This document shows, piece by piece, positions 56,763 to 64,000 of a stretch of DNA of 64,000 bases (its first letter is position 1; every line of letters starts with the position of its first letter). Location of the stretch: assembly GCF_028737215.1 (NCBI RefSeq), contig NZ_JAQZAM010000007.1:62001-126000 (forward strand). The letters are read 5' to 3'. Source of the DNA: Actinomycetospora chibensis (GTDB lineage: Bacteria; Actinomycetota; Actinomycetes; Mycobacteriales; Pseudonocardiaceae). A program made the position numbers and the translations under genes. The notes beneath the pieces are model-generated. The model saw only the letters and a list, made by a program, of their open reading frames with translations. It did not search any database and was not told the DNA's origin.

Positions 56763-57595
56763 CCCTTCACCCACCCGTCGACGCCCCCGTCGTCGGGGCC
56801 GGCCTCGGGGGTGCCGGACGGACCGGACGTGTCGGCGGGCTTGTCCGCGGGGGTGTCTTCAGCGGTGTCCCTGGGCTTCTCCGGCACCGGCTCGTCGTTC
56901 GGGCGCCCGTCGGTCCAGCCGCTGCCGCCGCCGCTGTCACGCCCGCCACCCCAGCCGCCGTCCCGGCCGCCCCAGCCGCCGCCCCAGCCGCCGCCGCGCT
57001 GCTTGTCGTGCAGGGCGCCCTGGACGGCCTGGGCGATCCAGGAGTTCAGGCTCATGCCCTGCGACGCCGCGGCGCGCTCGGCCTGGCCCTTGATCTGGTC
57101 GACGAGGCGCAGGGTCATCCGCGAGATGTCGCCGACGTCGGGACCGCCCCGGCCGCCGAACCCCTGGCCGCCGAACCCCTGGCCGCCCCCGAAGGCGGCG
57201 TTGAACGCGTCGGCGCCCGAGAAGCCCGGCCCGGGCGGCGGGGGAGGGGTGGGGCGCTGCGGCCCGCCGGGCCCGCCGCCGGGGGTCCCGGCGAACGGGG
57301 ACGACGTCGGCCCGGCGAAGAAGCCGTCGGCGCCGTCACCGGAGGCGTCACGGTCGGCTCGCTCCACAGCCACCTTCACCTCCCGCCCCGAGAGGCGCAG
57401 CGAGACGGTGCGGTCGCCGAGGGCCTCGGTGACCTCGCCCGCGAGGTCGGACAGGGCGTTCATGAGCGCCAGCCGGACGGCGGGCTCGAGGGCGGCGGCG
57501 AGCGAGCTGCCCGCCCGGGTGGTGGCCTCGTCGCCGACCGCGGCGGCCGCGGCGAGGTCGTCGCGCAGGGAGGCGACGTACGGTGTCAGGTCCAT
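56759..57595 (-). CDS. ribbon-helix-helix (HicB/Arc-like) protein with Gly-rich linkers
   Basis: A 278-residue protein. The N-terminal 90 residues are helical and HicB-like (MDLTPYVASLRDDLAAAAAV, then VSLRLSGREVKVAVE). Two Pro/Gly-rich low-complexity linkers flank a ribbon-helix-helix (about 155-195) reading MTLRLVDQIKGQAERAAASQ and MSLNSWIAQAVQGAL. RHH proteins bind DNA as dimers through the first strand (here RMTLRLV). Three TGACACCA sites overlap or follow its start, pointing to autoregulation. It is coupled to the DUF4097-like gene and resembles proteins annotated as HicB-like antitoxins, but no HicA-type toxin is present. Confidence 0.75.
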   Translation of the reverse strand: MDLTPYVASLRDDLAAAAAVGDEATTRAGSSLAAALEPAVRLALMNALSDLAGEVTEALGDRTVSLRLSGREVKVAVERADRDASGDGADGFFAGPTSSPFAGTPGGGPGGPQRPTPPPPPGPGFSGADAFNAAFGGGQGFGGQGFGGRGGPDVGDISRMTLRLVDQIKGQAERAAASQGMSLNSWIAQAVQGALHDKQRGGGWGGGWGGRDGGWGGGRDSGGGSGWTDGRPNDEPVPEKPRDTAEDTPADKPADTSGPSGTPEAGPDDGGVDGWVKG

Positions 57596-57644
57596 GACAC
57601 CACTGTGACACCATGACGACGCGGGCGCCACCATCGTGGTGTCA
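57595..57644. promoter_or_regulatory. phased TGACACCA sites upstream of the RHH gene
   Basis: TGACACCA occurs at 57595-57602 and 57606-57613, exactly 11 bp apart (one helical turn), and inverted as TGGTGTCA at 57637-57644. The first overlaps the RHH start codon. Tandem half-sites with one-turn spacing are typical of RHH operators. It also lies about 35-95 bases before the thyX start. Confidence 0.65.
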
Positions 57645-57678
57645 CGTCCGCCGTGGGCGAACGCCGGAACCGGTGTCG

Positions 57679-57684
57679 TACCGT
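57679..57684 (+). promoter_or_regulatory. putative -10 box of thyX
   Basis: TACCGT followed by 6 bases and the GTG start at 57691, a leaderless arrangement. Confidence 0.45.
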
Positions 57685-57690
57685 GCGGGG

Positions 57691-58443
57691 GTGGCCGACA
57701 CCGTGTATCCCCAGGTGACGCTGATCGCGAAGACCGAGTTCCAGGCGCCGCCCGGGGTCCCGTGGGAGACCGACGCGGACGGCGGGCAGGCGCTCGCGGA
57801 GTTCGCGGGCCGCGCCTGTTACCAGTCGTGGAGCAAACCGAACCCCGCGACGGCGAGCAACGAGGGATACCTGCGCCACATCCTCGAGGTCGGCCACCTC
57901 TCCGTGCTCGAGCACGGGTCGGTGAGCTTCTACCTGACCGGGATGTCGCGCAGCCTCACCCACGAGCTGATCCGGCACCGTCACTTCTCCTACTCGCAGC
58001 TCTCGCAGCGCTACGTGCCCGAGCGGGACGCCGCGATGGTGGAGCCCGACGTCATCGCCGACGACCCCGAGCTCCACCAGCTCTTCGCCGAGGCGAGCGC
58101 CGCCGCGCTCGCCTCGTACGAGAAGCTCCTGGCGGGCCTCGAGGAGCGCTTCGCCGACGAGCCCAACCGCACGCTGCGGCGCAAGCAGGCCCGCCAGGCC
58201 GCCCGGGCCGTGCTCCCGAACGCCACCGAGACGCGGATCGTCGTCACCGGCAACTACCGCGCCTGGCGGCACTTCATCGCCATGCGGGCCAGTGAGCACG
58301 CCGACGTCGAGATCCGCGACCTCGCCATCATGTGCCTGAAGATCCTGCAGGCCGAGGTCCCCAACGTCTTCGCCGACTTCGAGATCACCCGGCTGCCCAG
58401 CGGGTCCGAGGTCGCCAGCAGCCCCTTCGTCGCCGAGGGGTGA
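57691..58443 (+). CDS. thyX: flavin-dependent thymidylate synthase
   Basis: A 250-residue ThyX, which methylates dUMP to dTMP using FAD and methylenetetrahydrofolate. The family motif RHRX7S is present as [11 protein letters not shown], followed by [27 protein letters not shown] and [20 protein letters not shown] are diagnostic. GTG 57691 is preferred because of the -10 box 6 bases upstream; the earlier ATG 57613 adds a non-conserved head crossing the RHH operator. The next gene is 30 bases downstream. Confidence 0.95.
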   Translation: MADTVYPQVTLIAKTEFQAPPGVPWETDADGGQALAEFAGRACYQSWSKPNPATASNEGYLRHILEVGHLSVLEHGSVSFYLTGMSRSLTHELIRHRHFSYSQLSQRYVPERDAAMVEPDVIADDPELHQLFAEASAAALASYEKLLAGLEERFADEPNRTLRRKQARQAARAVLPNATETRIVVTGNYRAWRHFIAMRASEHADVEIRDLAIMCLKILQAEVPNVFADFEITRLPSGSEVASSPFVAEG

Positions 58444-58473
58444 ACCCCGGGTCGCCCCGGGTAGGAGTAGTCC

Positions 58474-59106
58474 ATGAGTGCCGCACAGATCGCCGACGCC
58501 GAGCGTCGCGATCTCGCCGACCTGTTGCTGAAGCTCGGCCCCGACGAGAGCACGCTCTGCGGCGACTGGACCACGCGCGACCTGCTCGCCCACCTCATCA
58601 CCCGTGAGCGCCGCCTCGACGCCGCGCCCGGCATCCTGATCCCGCCGCTGGCGTGGTGGACCGAGCGCGTGCAGGACTCCGTGGCCCACGGTGACTTCGG
58701 CGAGCTGGTCGGCACCCTGCGCTCGGGCCCGCCGTTCTGGAGCCCGCTGGCGCTGCCCCCGCTGCGCGCCGTCGACGTCCAGGAGTTCTTCATCCACCAC
58801 GAGGACGTCCGCCGTGCCCGGCCCGGCTGGTCGCCCCGTCCGCCCGACGAGGCCCGCGACCACCAGCTCTGGCGCATGGTCGGCCTCCTCGGCCGCCTGA
58901 CCTACCGGTCCAGCCCGGTGGCCGTGACGCTGCGCCGCCCGGACGGTGCCGAGCACGCCGTGAAGTCGGGCCCGCGCACGGTCATCCTCACCGGCGAGCC
59001 GGGGGAGCTGCTGCTGCACGCGGCCGGCCGTGACGAGTGCGTCGTGCACCCTGAGGGGGAGCCGGCCGACGTCGCCACGGTCATGGCGCTCGAGCGCGGC
59101 CTGTAG
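58474..59106 (+). CDS. TIGR03085-family metal-binding protein (DinB/mycothiol-type fold)
   Basis: A 210-residue protein with the maleylpyruvate-isomerase N-terminal (DinB-like) fold. ERRDLADLLLKLGPDESTLC and CGDWTTRDLLAHLITRERRLDAAPG, then WTERVQ and VDVQEFFIHHEDVRRARPGW, contain the three metal histidines of this superfamily. Related proteins are mycothiol-dependent, which fits the mtr and MshC-like genes elsewhere in the window. Specific activity is unknown. ATG 58474 has TAGGAG at 58462-58467. Confidence 0.85.
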   Translation: MSAAQIADAERRDLADLLLKLGPDESTLCGDWTTRDLLAHLITRERRLDAAPGILIPPLAWWTERVQDSVAHGDFGELVGTLRSGPPFWSPLALPPLRAVDVQEFFIHHEDVRRARPGWSPRPPDEARDHQLWRMVGLLGRLTYRSSPVAVTLRRPDGAEHAVKSGPRTVILTGEPGELLLHAAGRDECVVHPEGEPADVATVMALERGL

Positions 59107-59260
59107 AGGCACGCCCCCCGACATCACCCCACCCAGACATCAGCGACGGGTCCCGCCAGGACCCACCCACGACGGCCGGACGGACCCCCGCCCCGGCCCC
59201 CCGCACCCAGGAGGACCTGATCACCACCCGTTCGCCGCGCCGCGCCCACGGAGGCGCCCG

Positions 59261-61051
59261 ATGAGCCGATCGACCGCCCGCCGCCCCGAGCCGCCCCGCG
59301 GAGGCCCTCCGCAGGGCCGCGGCTCGACGCCGCCCACCCACGACTGCGCGCGCGGCTCCGGCGTGCCCACGTCGTCCGCCCCCGGCGCCGAGGGCGCCCC
59401 GCCCCCGACCCCCGAGGGCGCGCTGCGCGTCGTCGCCCTCGGCGGCATCGGGGAGATCGGGCGGAACATGACCGTCCTCGAGTACGACGGGCGCCTGCTC
59501 ATCGTCGACTGCGGGGTGCTCTTCCCGTCGGAGGAGGCCCCCGGCGTCGACCTGATCCTCCCCGACTTCCGGGCGGTCGAGGACCGGCTCTCCGACGTCG
59601 ACGCGCTCGTGCTCACGCACGGGCACGAGGACCACATCGGCGCCGTGCCGTTCCTCCTGCGTCAGCGTCCCGACCTGCTCGTCGTGGGGTCGCGCTTCAC
59701 GCTCGCGCTGGTCGCGGCGAAGTGCAAGGAGCACCAGCTCACGCCGCGCCTGCTCGAGGTGCGCGAGGGCGAGCGCGGGCACCACGGCTCGTTCGACTGC
59801 GAGTTCTTCGCGGTCAACCACTCGATCCCCGACGCCCTGGCCGTCGCCGTCCGCACCCCGGGCGGCACCGTGCTGCACACCGGCGACATCAAGCTCGACC
59901 AGCTGCCCCTCGACGGGCGCCTCACCGACCTCGCGGGCTTCTCGCGCCTGGGCGACGAGGGCGTCGACCTGCTGCTCGTCGACTCCACCAACGCCGAGGT
60001 GCCCGGCTTCGTCACCCCGGAGCGCGACATCTCGCCGGTGATCGACGGGGTGTTCCGCGACGCGCCATCCCGCCTGATCGTCGCGTGCTTCGCGAGCCAC
60101 GTGCACCGCGTCCAGCAGGTGCTCGACGCCGCGGCGAAGCACGAGCGCAAGGTCTGCTTCACCGGGCGCTCGATGGTGCGCAACATGGGCATCGCCACCG
60201 ACCTCGGCCTGCTCGGAGTGCCCGACGGCCTGCTCGTCGATCTCGACGACGCCCTGGCCATGCCGGAGAAGGACGTCGTCCTCGTGTCGACGGGCTCGCA
60301 GGGCGAGCCGTTGAGTGCCCTCGGGCGCATGGCGCGCGGCGACCACCGCCAGATCACGATCACCCCGGGCGACACCGTCGTCCTGCTCTCGAGCCTGATC
60401 CCCGGCAACGAGACCGCGGTGTTCGCGGTGATCAACGGACTGACGCGCCTCGGCGCCGAGGTCGTGCACTCCGGCGTGGCCAAGGTGCACGTGTCGGGCC
60501 ACGCGAGCGCGGGCGAGCTGATGTTCCTCTACAACGCGCTGCGGCCGCGCAACGTCATGCCGGTGCACGGCGAGTGGCGTCACCTGCGGGCCAACGCCGA
60601 GATCGCGCGCCGCACCGGCGTCGAGAACGTGGTCATCGCCGAGGACGGCGTGGTCGTCGACCTCGTCGACGGGCGGGCCGCGATCTCCGGGCGGGTCGAG
60701 GTCGGGCACGTCTACGTCGACGGCAACCAGGTCGGCGACGTCGGCGAGTCGACCCTCTCGGACCGCCTCGTGCTCGGCGAGGGCGGCTTCATCGCGATCA
60801 CGGTGGCGGTCGAGGCGTCCACGGGACGCGCGGTGGCGCCACCGCGCATCTCCGGGCGCGGGTTCTCCGACGATCCCAAGGCGCTCGAGGACGTCGTCTC
60901 GCTGGTGGAGATGGAGCTCTCGCGCACCGAGGCCGAGGGCATCACCGACACCCATCGCATCGCGCAGTCGGTGCGCCGCGTCGTCGGCAAGTGGGTGGGG
61001 GAGACCTACCGCCGTCGCCCGATGATCGTGCCGACGGTCCTGCCCGTCTGA
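59261..61051 (+). CDS. rnj: ribonuclease J
   Basis: A 596-residue metallo-beta-lactamase/beta-CASP nuclease. GGIGEIGRNMTVLEYDG opens the fold after a 55-residue Pro/Arg-rich head. The catalytic metal site is THGHEDHIGAVPF. Later motifs are HTGDIKLDQLP, STGSQGEP and the beta-CASP VHVSGHASAGELMFLYNALRPRN with MPVHGEWRHL. It has both 5'-3' exonuclease and endonuclease activity and takes part in rRNA and mRNA processing. ATG 59261 has GGAGG at 59250-59254. Rv2752c in M. tuberculosis is in the same neighbourhood as thyX. Confidence 0.96.
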   Translation: MSRSTARRPEPPRGGPPQGRGSTPPTHDCARGSGVPTSSAPGAEGAPPPTPEGALRVVALGGIGEIGRNMTVLEYDGRLLIVDCGVLFPSEEAPGVDLILPDFRAVEDRLSDVDALVLTHGHEDHIGAVPFLLRQRPDLLVVGSRFTLALVAAKCKEHQLTPRLLEVREGERGHHGSFDCEFFAVNHSIPDALAVAVRTPGGTVLHTGDIKLDQLPLDGRLTDLAGFSRLGDEGVDLLLVDSTNAEVPGFVTPERDISPVIDGVFRDAPSRLIVACFASHVHRVQQVLDAAAKHERKVCFTGRSMVRNMGIATDLGLLGVPDGLLVDLDDALAMPEKDVVLVSTGSQGEPLSALGRMARGDHRQITITPGDTVVLLSSLIPGNETAVFAVINGLTRLGAEVVHSGVAKVHVSGHASAGELMFLYNALRPRNVMPVHGEWRHLRANAEIARRTGVENVVIAEDGVVVDLVDGRAAISGRVEVGHVYVDGNQVGDVGESTLSDRLVLGEGGFIAITVAVEASTGRAVAPPRISGRGFSDDPKALEDVVSLVEMELSRTEAEGITDTHRIAQSVRRVVGKWVGETYRRRPMIVPTVLPV

Positions 61052-61064
61052 GGGCGTCGCGGCG

Positions 61065-61448
61065 TCACCGGCGGATCGTCTTCGACAGGTGGTGACGCAC
61101 CGGCGCCCACAGGTCGGGGATCACGAGGTCGACCTGGTCCAGCGTGTACCAGCCGGCGCGCACGCTGATGGGGATCTCCTCGGGGTCGACCTCGTGCACC
61201 GGGCGGGCGGCGACGTAGATCGTCGCGATCCCGTCGTTCAGGAGCCGCCCGAGCTGGCGCCCGGCACGGATCTCGACGCCCGCCTCCTCGAGGCACCCCC
61301 GCTCGGCGGTGGCGCCGGGGGACTCGCGGGCCTGGGGGCGCCCGCCGGGGAGGATCGCCGGCGGCCACTCACCCGGCCGGTGCACGAGCAGCACCCGCCC
61401 CGGGGGTGCGGTCACCACGGCCAGCACGAGCTGTGCCTCCCGGCCCAC
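61065..61448 (-). CDS. Nudix hydrolase-like protein with an altered Nudix box
   Basis: A 127-residue Nudix fold: LAVVTAPPGRVLLVHRP, then the Nudix box G-x5-E-x7-R beginning GRPQARESPGATAER, then GCLEEAGVEI. In the consensus the Arg is followed by Glu (REUxEExGU). Here it is Gly (RGCLEEAG), so one metal-binding Glu is missing while the EE pair is retained. It may have weak or altered activity or bind without hydrolysis. The C-terminus ends LSKTIRR. It converges on RNase J with a 14-base gap. Confidence 0.8.
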   Translation of the reverse strand: MGREAQLVLAVVTAPPGRVLLVHRPGEWPPAILPGGRPQARESPGATAERGCLEEAGVEIRAGRQLGRLLNDGIATIYVAARPVHEVDPEEIPISVRAGWYTLDQVDLVIPDLWAPVRHHLSKTIRR

Positions 61449-61485
61449 GCGTCTCTCCTCTGCTCGGCGGTGGTCGTCCTCGGCC

Positions 61486-61491
61486 TAGGCT
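61486..61491 (+). promoter_or_regulatory. putative -10 box of the PAP2-like gene
   Basis: TAGGCT, 7 bases before the GTG start at 61499, gives a leaderless layout. Confidence 0.42.
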
Positions 61492-61498
61492 CCCGCGG

Positions 61499-62092
61499 GT
61501 GAGCGCCACCGTCTCCGCCCGGCGGGTCGCCTCGCGCGTCACCACGCTGACGTCGCCGACCCTGCTGCTCGCCGTGCTCTACCCCGTGGTCGGTGCCCTG
61601 GCCGTGGGGGTGGTGGGCGTGGCGTGGTCGCTGGTCGGGATGCTGTTCACCGTGGCGATCCCGGCGTTCATCGTCGACCGCGGTGTGCGCAGCGGACGGT
61701 ACACCGACCACCACCTGCGCGAGCGCGAGCAGCGGGCCGTGCCGCTGGGTCTGGCCGCGCTCTCGGTCGCGAGCGGCGTGGTGGTGCTGCTCGTCGCCGG
61801 CGCGCCACGGGCGATCACCGCGCTGCAGATCGCCGTGCTGGTCACGGTCGCCGCGGCCACGGCGATCACGCTCGTCTGGAAGATCAGCTTTCACACCGCC
61901 GTCGTGGCCGCGGCGGCGGCGGTCCTGACCCTGCTCGGCGGGCCGTGGTGGGCGCTGTCCTGGCTCGCCGTACCCCTCGTCGGCTGGGCGCGTCTCGTGC
62001 TGCGCGCCCACACCGCGGCGCAGGTCGTCGCCGGTGTCGTCGTCGGTGCCGGGGTGACCACCGCGGTCCTGCTGCTCGCCGGGGTCGGGTGA
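61499..62092 (+). CDS. PAP2-like membrane protein
   Basis: A 197-residue protein with about six hydrophobic segments. WKISFHTAVVAAAAAVL and GWARLVLRAHTAAQVVAGVVVG resemble the C2 (S-x-H) and C3 (R-x5-H) motifs of PAP2 phosphatases, but the S-G-H is replaced by SFHT and the C1 Lys-Arg pair is not clear. It may be a divergent lipid phosphatase or a membrane protein that has lost activity. A basic loop HHLREREQR lies between segments. GTG 61499 is supported by TAGGCT 7 bases upstream. It diverges from the Nudix gene. Confidence 0.72.
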   Translation: MSATVSARRVASRVTTLTSPTLLLAVLYPVVGALAVGVVGVAWSLVGMLFTVAIPAFIVDRGVRSGRYTDHHLREREQRAVPLGLAALSVASGVVVLLVAGAPRAITALQIAVLVTVAAATAITLVWKISFHTAVVAAAAAVLTLLGGPWWALSWLAVPLVGWARLVLRAHTAAQVVAGVVVGAGVTTAVLLLAGVG

Positions 62093-62317
62093 GGTCGGGC
62101 TGGAGCTGACGGGGGAGCGCGGGCCCCTCACCGGTCACCGACGAGAGTCGGGCGACCGCGGAGAGCGTTGATCGCTGGAACGTCCAGGGGTCCGTCCTGG
62201 TGCGACCGCGCGAGTGACACACGCCACCACGCGGCGGAGGATCACGGAGTCAGCCCGCCGCGGCGGCCCCGGCCGGGGCCGTCCGAGTCGGCGAGACGAC
62301 CCCCCTGAGGAGCGCCC

Positions 62318-63526
62318 ATGAAGGCCGTCGCCTACATCGAGCCCATGAAGGTCGAGGTCCAGGACATCGAGTACCCGAGCCTGGAGCTCAAGGACGGGCC
62401 GGGGGTGAACCCCGCCAACGTCGGGCGGAAGTGCCCGCACGGGGTGATCCTCAAGCTCGTCGCCACCAACATCTGCGGCTCGGACCAGCACATGGTCCGG
62501 GGCCGCACCACCGCGCCGCCGGGCCTGATCCTCGGCCACGAGATCACCGGCGAGGTCGTCGAGGTCGGCCGCGACGTCGAGTTCATCAAGCAGGGCGACC
62601 TGTGCTCCGCGCCGTTCAACATCGCCTGCGGGCGGTGCCGGATGTGCAAGGAGGGGCACACCGGGGTCTGCCTCAACGTCAACCCCGACCGCCCGGGCTC
62701 CGCCTACGGCTACGTCGACATGGGTGGCTGGCAGGGCGGTCAGGCCGAGTACGTGATGGTCCCCTACGCCGACTGGAACCTGCTGAAGTTCCCGGACCGG
62801 GACCAGGCGATGGAGAAGATCCTCGACCTGACGATGTTGTCGGACATCTTCCCGACCGGGTACCACGGCTGCGTCTCCGCGGGCGTGACGACGGGATCGA
62901 CGGTCTACATCGCGGGTGCGGGACCGGTCGGGCTCGCCGCGGCCGCGTCGGCGCAGCTGCTCGGTGCGGCGGCGGTGATCGTCGGGGACATGAACGCCGA
63001 GCGGCTCGCCCACGCCCGGTCGTTCGGCTGCGAGACCGTCGACCTCACCGAGGACGGCACGCTGCCGGAGAAGATCGAGCAGATCGTCGGCGAGCCCGTG
63101 GTCGACGCGTCGGTCGACGCCGTCGGCTTCGAGGCCCGCGGTTACGGCAAGGACGCCGGCGAGGCCCCGGCCACGGTGCTGAACTCGATCATGGAGGTCA
63201 CGCGCGCGGCGGGGAGGCTGGGCATCCCGGGCCTGTACGTCACCGGCGACCCGGGAGCCCCGGACGAGTCGGCCAAGGAGGGCAGCCTCTCGATCCGCAT
63301 CGGTCTGGGCTGGGCGAAGTCGCACTCGTTCACCACCGGGCAGTGCCCGGTGATGCGCTACCACCGGCAGCTGATGAACGCGATCCTGCGCGACAAGGTG
63401 CAGATCGCGAAGGCGGTCAACGCGGACGTCATCTCCCTCGACGATGCCCCGCAGGGCTACGCCCAGTTCGACTCGGGCGTAGCGAAGAAGTTCGTCATCG
63501 ACCCGCACGGCATGATCGCCCACTGA
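62318..63526 (+). CDS. fdhA: glutathione-independent formaldehyde dehydrogenase
   Basis: A 402-residue zinc-dependent medium-chain dehydrogenase. The opening KAVAYIEPMKVEVQDIEYPS, the catalytic zinc Cys in NICGSDQHM and GHEITGEV, and the structural-zinc cysteines in CGRCRMCKEG are seen. The NAD loop is VYIAGAGPVGLAAAASAQ. The long insertion and FDSGVAKKFVIDPHGM C-terminus match Pseudomonas-type formaldehyde dehydrogenase, which needs no glutathione or mycothiol and holds NAD tightly. It oxidises formaldehyde to formate. RBS GAGGAG (62304-62311 region) precedes the ATG. The 225 bases upstream hold no gene. Confidence 0.93.
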   Translation: MKAVAYIEPMKVEVQDIEYPSLELKDGPGVNPANVGRKCPHGVILKLVATNICGSDQHMVRGRTTAPPGLILGHEITGEVVEVGRDVEFIKQGDLCSAPFNIACGRCRMCKEGHTGVCLNVNPDRPGSAYGYVDMGGWQGGQAEYVMVPYADWNLLKFPDRDQAMEKILDLTMLSDIFPTGYHGCVSAGVTTGSTVYIAGAGPVGLAAAASAQLLGAAAVIVGDMNAERLAHARSFGCETVDLTEDGTLPEKIEQIVGEPVVDASVDAVGFEARGYGKDAGEAPATVLNSIMEVTRAAGRLGIPGLYVTGDPGAPDESAKEGSLSIRIGLGWAKSHSFTTGQCPVMRYHRQLMNAILRDKVQIAKAVNADVISLDDAPQGYAQFDSGVAKKFVIDPHGMIAH

Positions 63527-63540
63527 CCTGACCACAACGA

Positions 63541-63579
63541 CGTGCGGCCGCGCTCCCCGTGAGGGAGCGCGGCCGCACG
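63541..63579. terminator. 17-bp hairpin after the formaldehyde dehydrogenase gene
   Basis: Perfect 17-bp arms (63541-63557/63563-63579) around CGTGA, 14 bases after the stop and facing a converging gene. It can act for both strands. Confidence 0.75.
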
Positions 63580-63604
63580 ATCACGTCCGGACGGTCGGGA
63601 CGTC

Positions 63605-63868
63605 CTAGCCGTCCCCGTCGTCGTCATCGCCGTCGGCGTCCGGCGGGGTGGGGGCCTGCGGCTGCTGCACCTGGCCGCCCGGGGCGGGCGGCTGGACCTG
63701 TCCGGGCGGCAGTACGCCCGGCGCCGGGGCGATCTGGCCGGTGGCCGGGCCCGCGGGAGCGTCGTCGCCGTCGTCGTCACCCGGGGACTGGGGGAACTGG
63801 AACACCAGCCACAACCCGATGATGGCGGCCAGCGCGGCGAGGCCGGCCCCGACTCGATCCTTCGTCAC
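63605..63868 (-). CDS. small membrane-anchored Pro/Gln/Asp-rich protein
   Basis: An 87-residue protein with one hydrophobic segment near the N-terminus (VGAGLAALAAIIGLWLVFQF), then a disordered Pro/Gln/Gly region and an acidic end DGDDDDGDG. It is probably tethered in the membrane with the tail outside or inside the wall. No function is recognised. It is downstream of, and on the same strand as, the partial membrane gene, 44 bases away. Confidence 0.7.
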   Translation of the reverse strand: MTKDRVGAGLAALAAIIGLWLVFQFPQSPGDDDGDDAPAGPATGQIAPAPGVLPPGQVQPPAPGGQVQQPQAPTPPDADGDDDDGDG

Positions 63869-63912
63869 GTCGCGTCGTCCTCTCCGGTGGGCGTGTCCTC
63901 GGTGGGTCCGGC

Positions 63913-64000
63913 TCAGTCGTCGACGGGGACCTCGCCGAAGATCACCAGGCTGATCACGAAGTAGGCGATGTAGAGGCCGAGCAGCACCATGCCGTGCCAG
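63913..64000 (-). CDS. C-terminal end of a membrane protein (continues beyond the window)
   Basis: Only 28 codons and the stop are visible. They read WHGMVLLGLYIAYFVISLVI, a transmembrane helix, and end FGEVPVDD. The protein starts beyond base 64000 on the minus strand. The helix and acidic end would suit a cation/proton antiporter or other multipass transporter, but the family cannot be told from this fragment. Confidence 0.7.
   Translation of the reverse strand, partial: WHGMVLLGLYIAYFVISLVIFGEVPVDD

Overview
The window is 64 kb of very GC-rich DNA with near-saturated G/C third codon positions, frequent GTG starts, many 4-nt ATGA/GTGA overlaps and TANNNT -10 boxes sitting 6-7 nt in front of start codons. 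Mycothione reductase, an MshC/CysS-like ligase, a mycothiol-type DinB-fold protein and ThyX point to a mycothiol-making actinobacterium, most likely of the Pseudonocardiaceae. From memory, the backbone follows the Mycobacterium tuberculosis order mtr - Rv2850c - cobO - cobB - proS - Rv2844/Rv2843 - rimP - nusA - ylxR - infB - rbfA - Rv2837c - dinF ... truB - ribF - rpsO - pnp - pepR - dapB - thyX - rnj. It is chromosomal core sequence with lineage-specific insertions. I see no insertion sequence, phage, CRISPR array, rRNA or tRNA.

Layout. 1-1595: the end of a DrrA-type ABC ATPase and its DrrB-type permease. 1618-4156: mtr (minus) and a secreted trypsin-like protease (plus). 4367-9740: a cobalamin operon (chelatase-like AAA+/VWA protein, cobO, cobB) running into an alpha/beta hydrolase and a small CobE/CbiG_C protein. 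9893-12972: a LapA-type membrane protein, the MshC/CysS-like ligase and a membrane protein with a long Glu/Arg-rich helix repeat. 13190-15186: a 55-residue gene flanked by near-identical hairpins, then proS. 15190-18693: a small hypothetical gene and a HAD phosphatase-MFS pair divergent from a ROK repressor. 18758-21536: YjbQ, an SDR and a membrane-anchored hypothetical protein. 21557-31438: Rv2844/Rv2843-like genes divergent from the translation operon rimP-nusA-ylxR-infB-ylxP-rbfA-nrnA-MATE. 31463-35858: an MFS/TetR pair, an ECF42-like sigma factor with its YCII partner, and a frameshifted gene. 35875-44966: an FAD reductase (minus), then truB, ribF, an XRE-like protein, rpsO, pnp, an M16 peptidase and dapB. 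45023-51252: GNAT, carbonic anhydrase plus MetF-like protein, WS/DGAT acyltransferase plus CoA-transferase, a small protein and a YcaQ-like protein. 51222-55686: LysR divergent from sdhCAB. 55845-59106: a ribbon-helix-helix protein with a DUF4097-like partner, thyX and a TIGR03085 protein. 59261-64000: RNase J, Nudix, PAP2-like protein, glutathione-independent formaldehyde dehydrogenase and two small or partial membrane genes.

The most unusual signals are between genes. Four 40-50 bp palindromes share GTGAG(C/T)G...C(G/A)CTCAC ends. Two of them supply the stop codon of the gene before them, and a third is read through as a C-terminal tail on CobB. Other leads are a duplicated ATGCTTCGG hairpin next to an otherwise unlisted 55-aa gene, an 11-bp-phased TGACACCA operator in front of the ribbon-helix-helix gene, a recent-looking frameshift at about 35.6 kb, and a consistent set of putative leaderless promoters.
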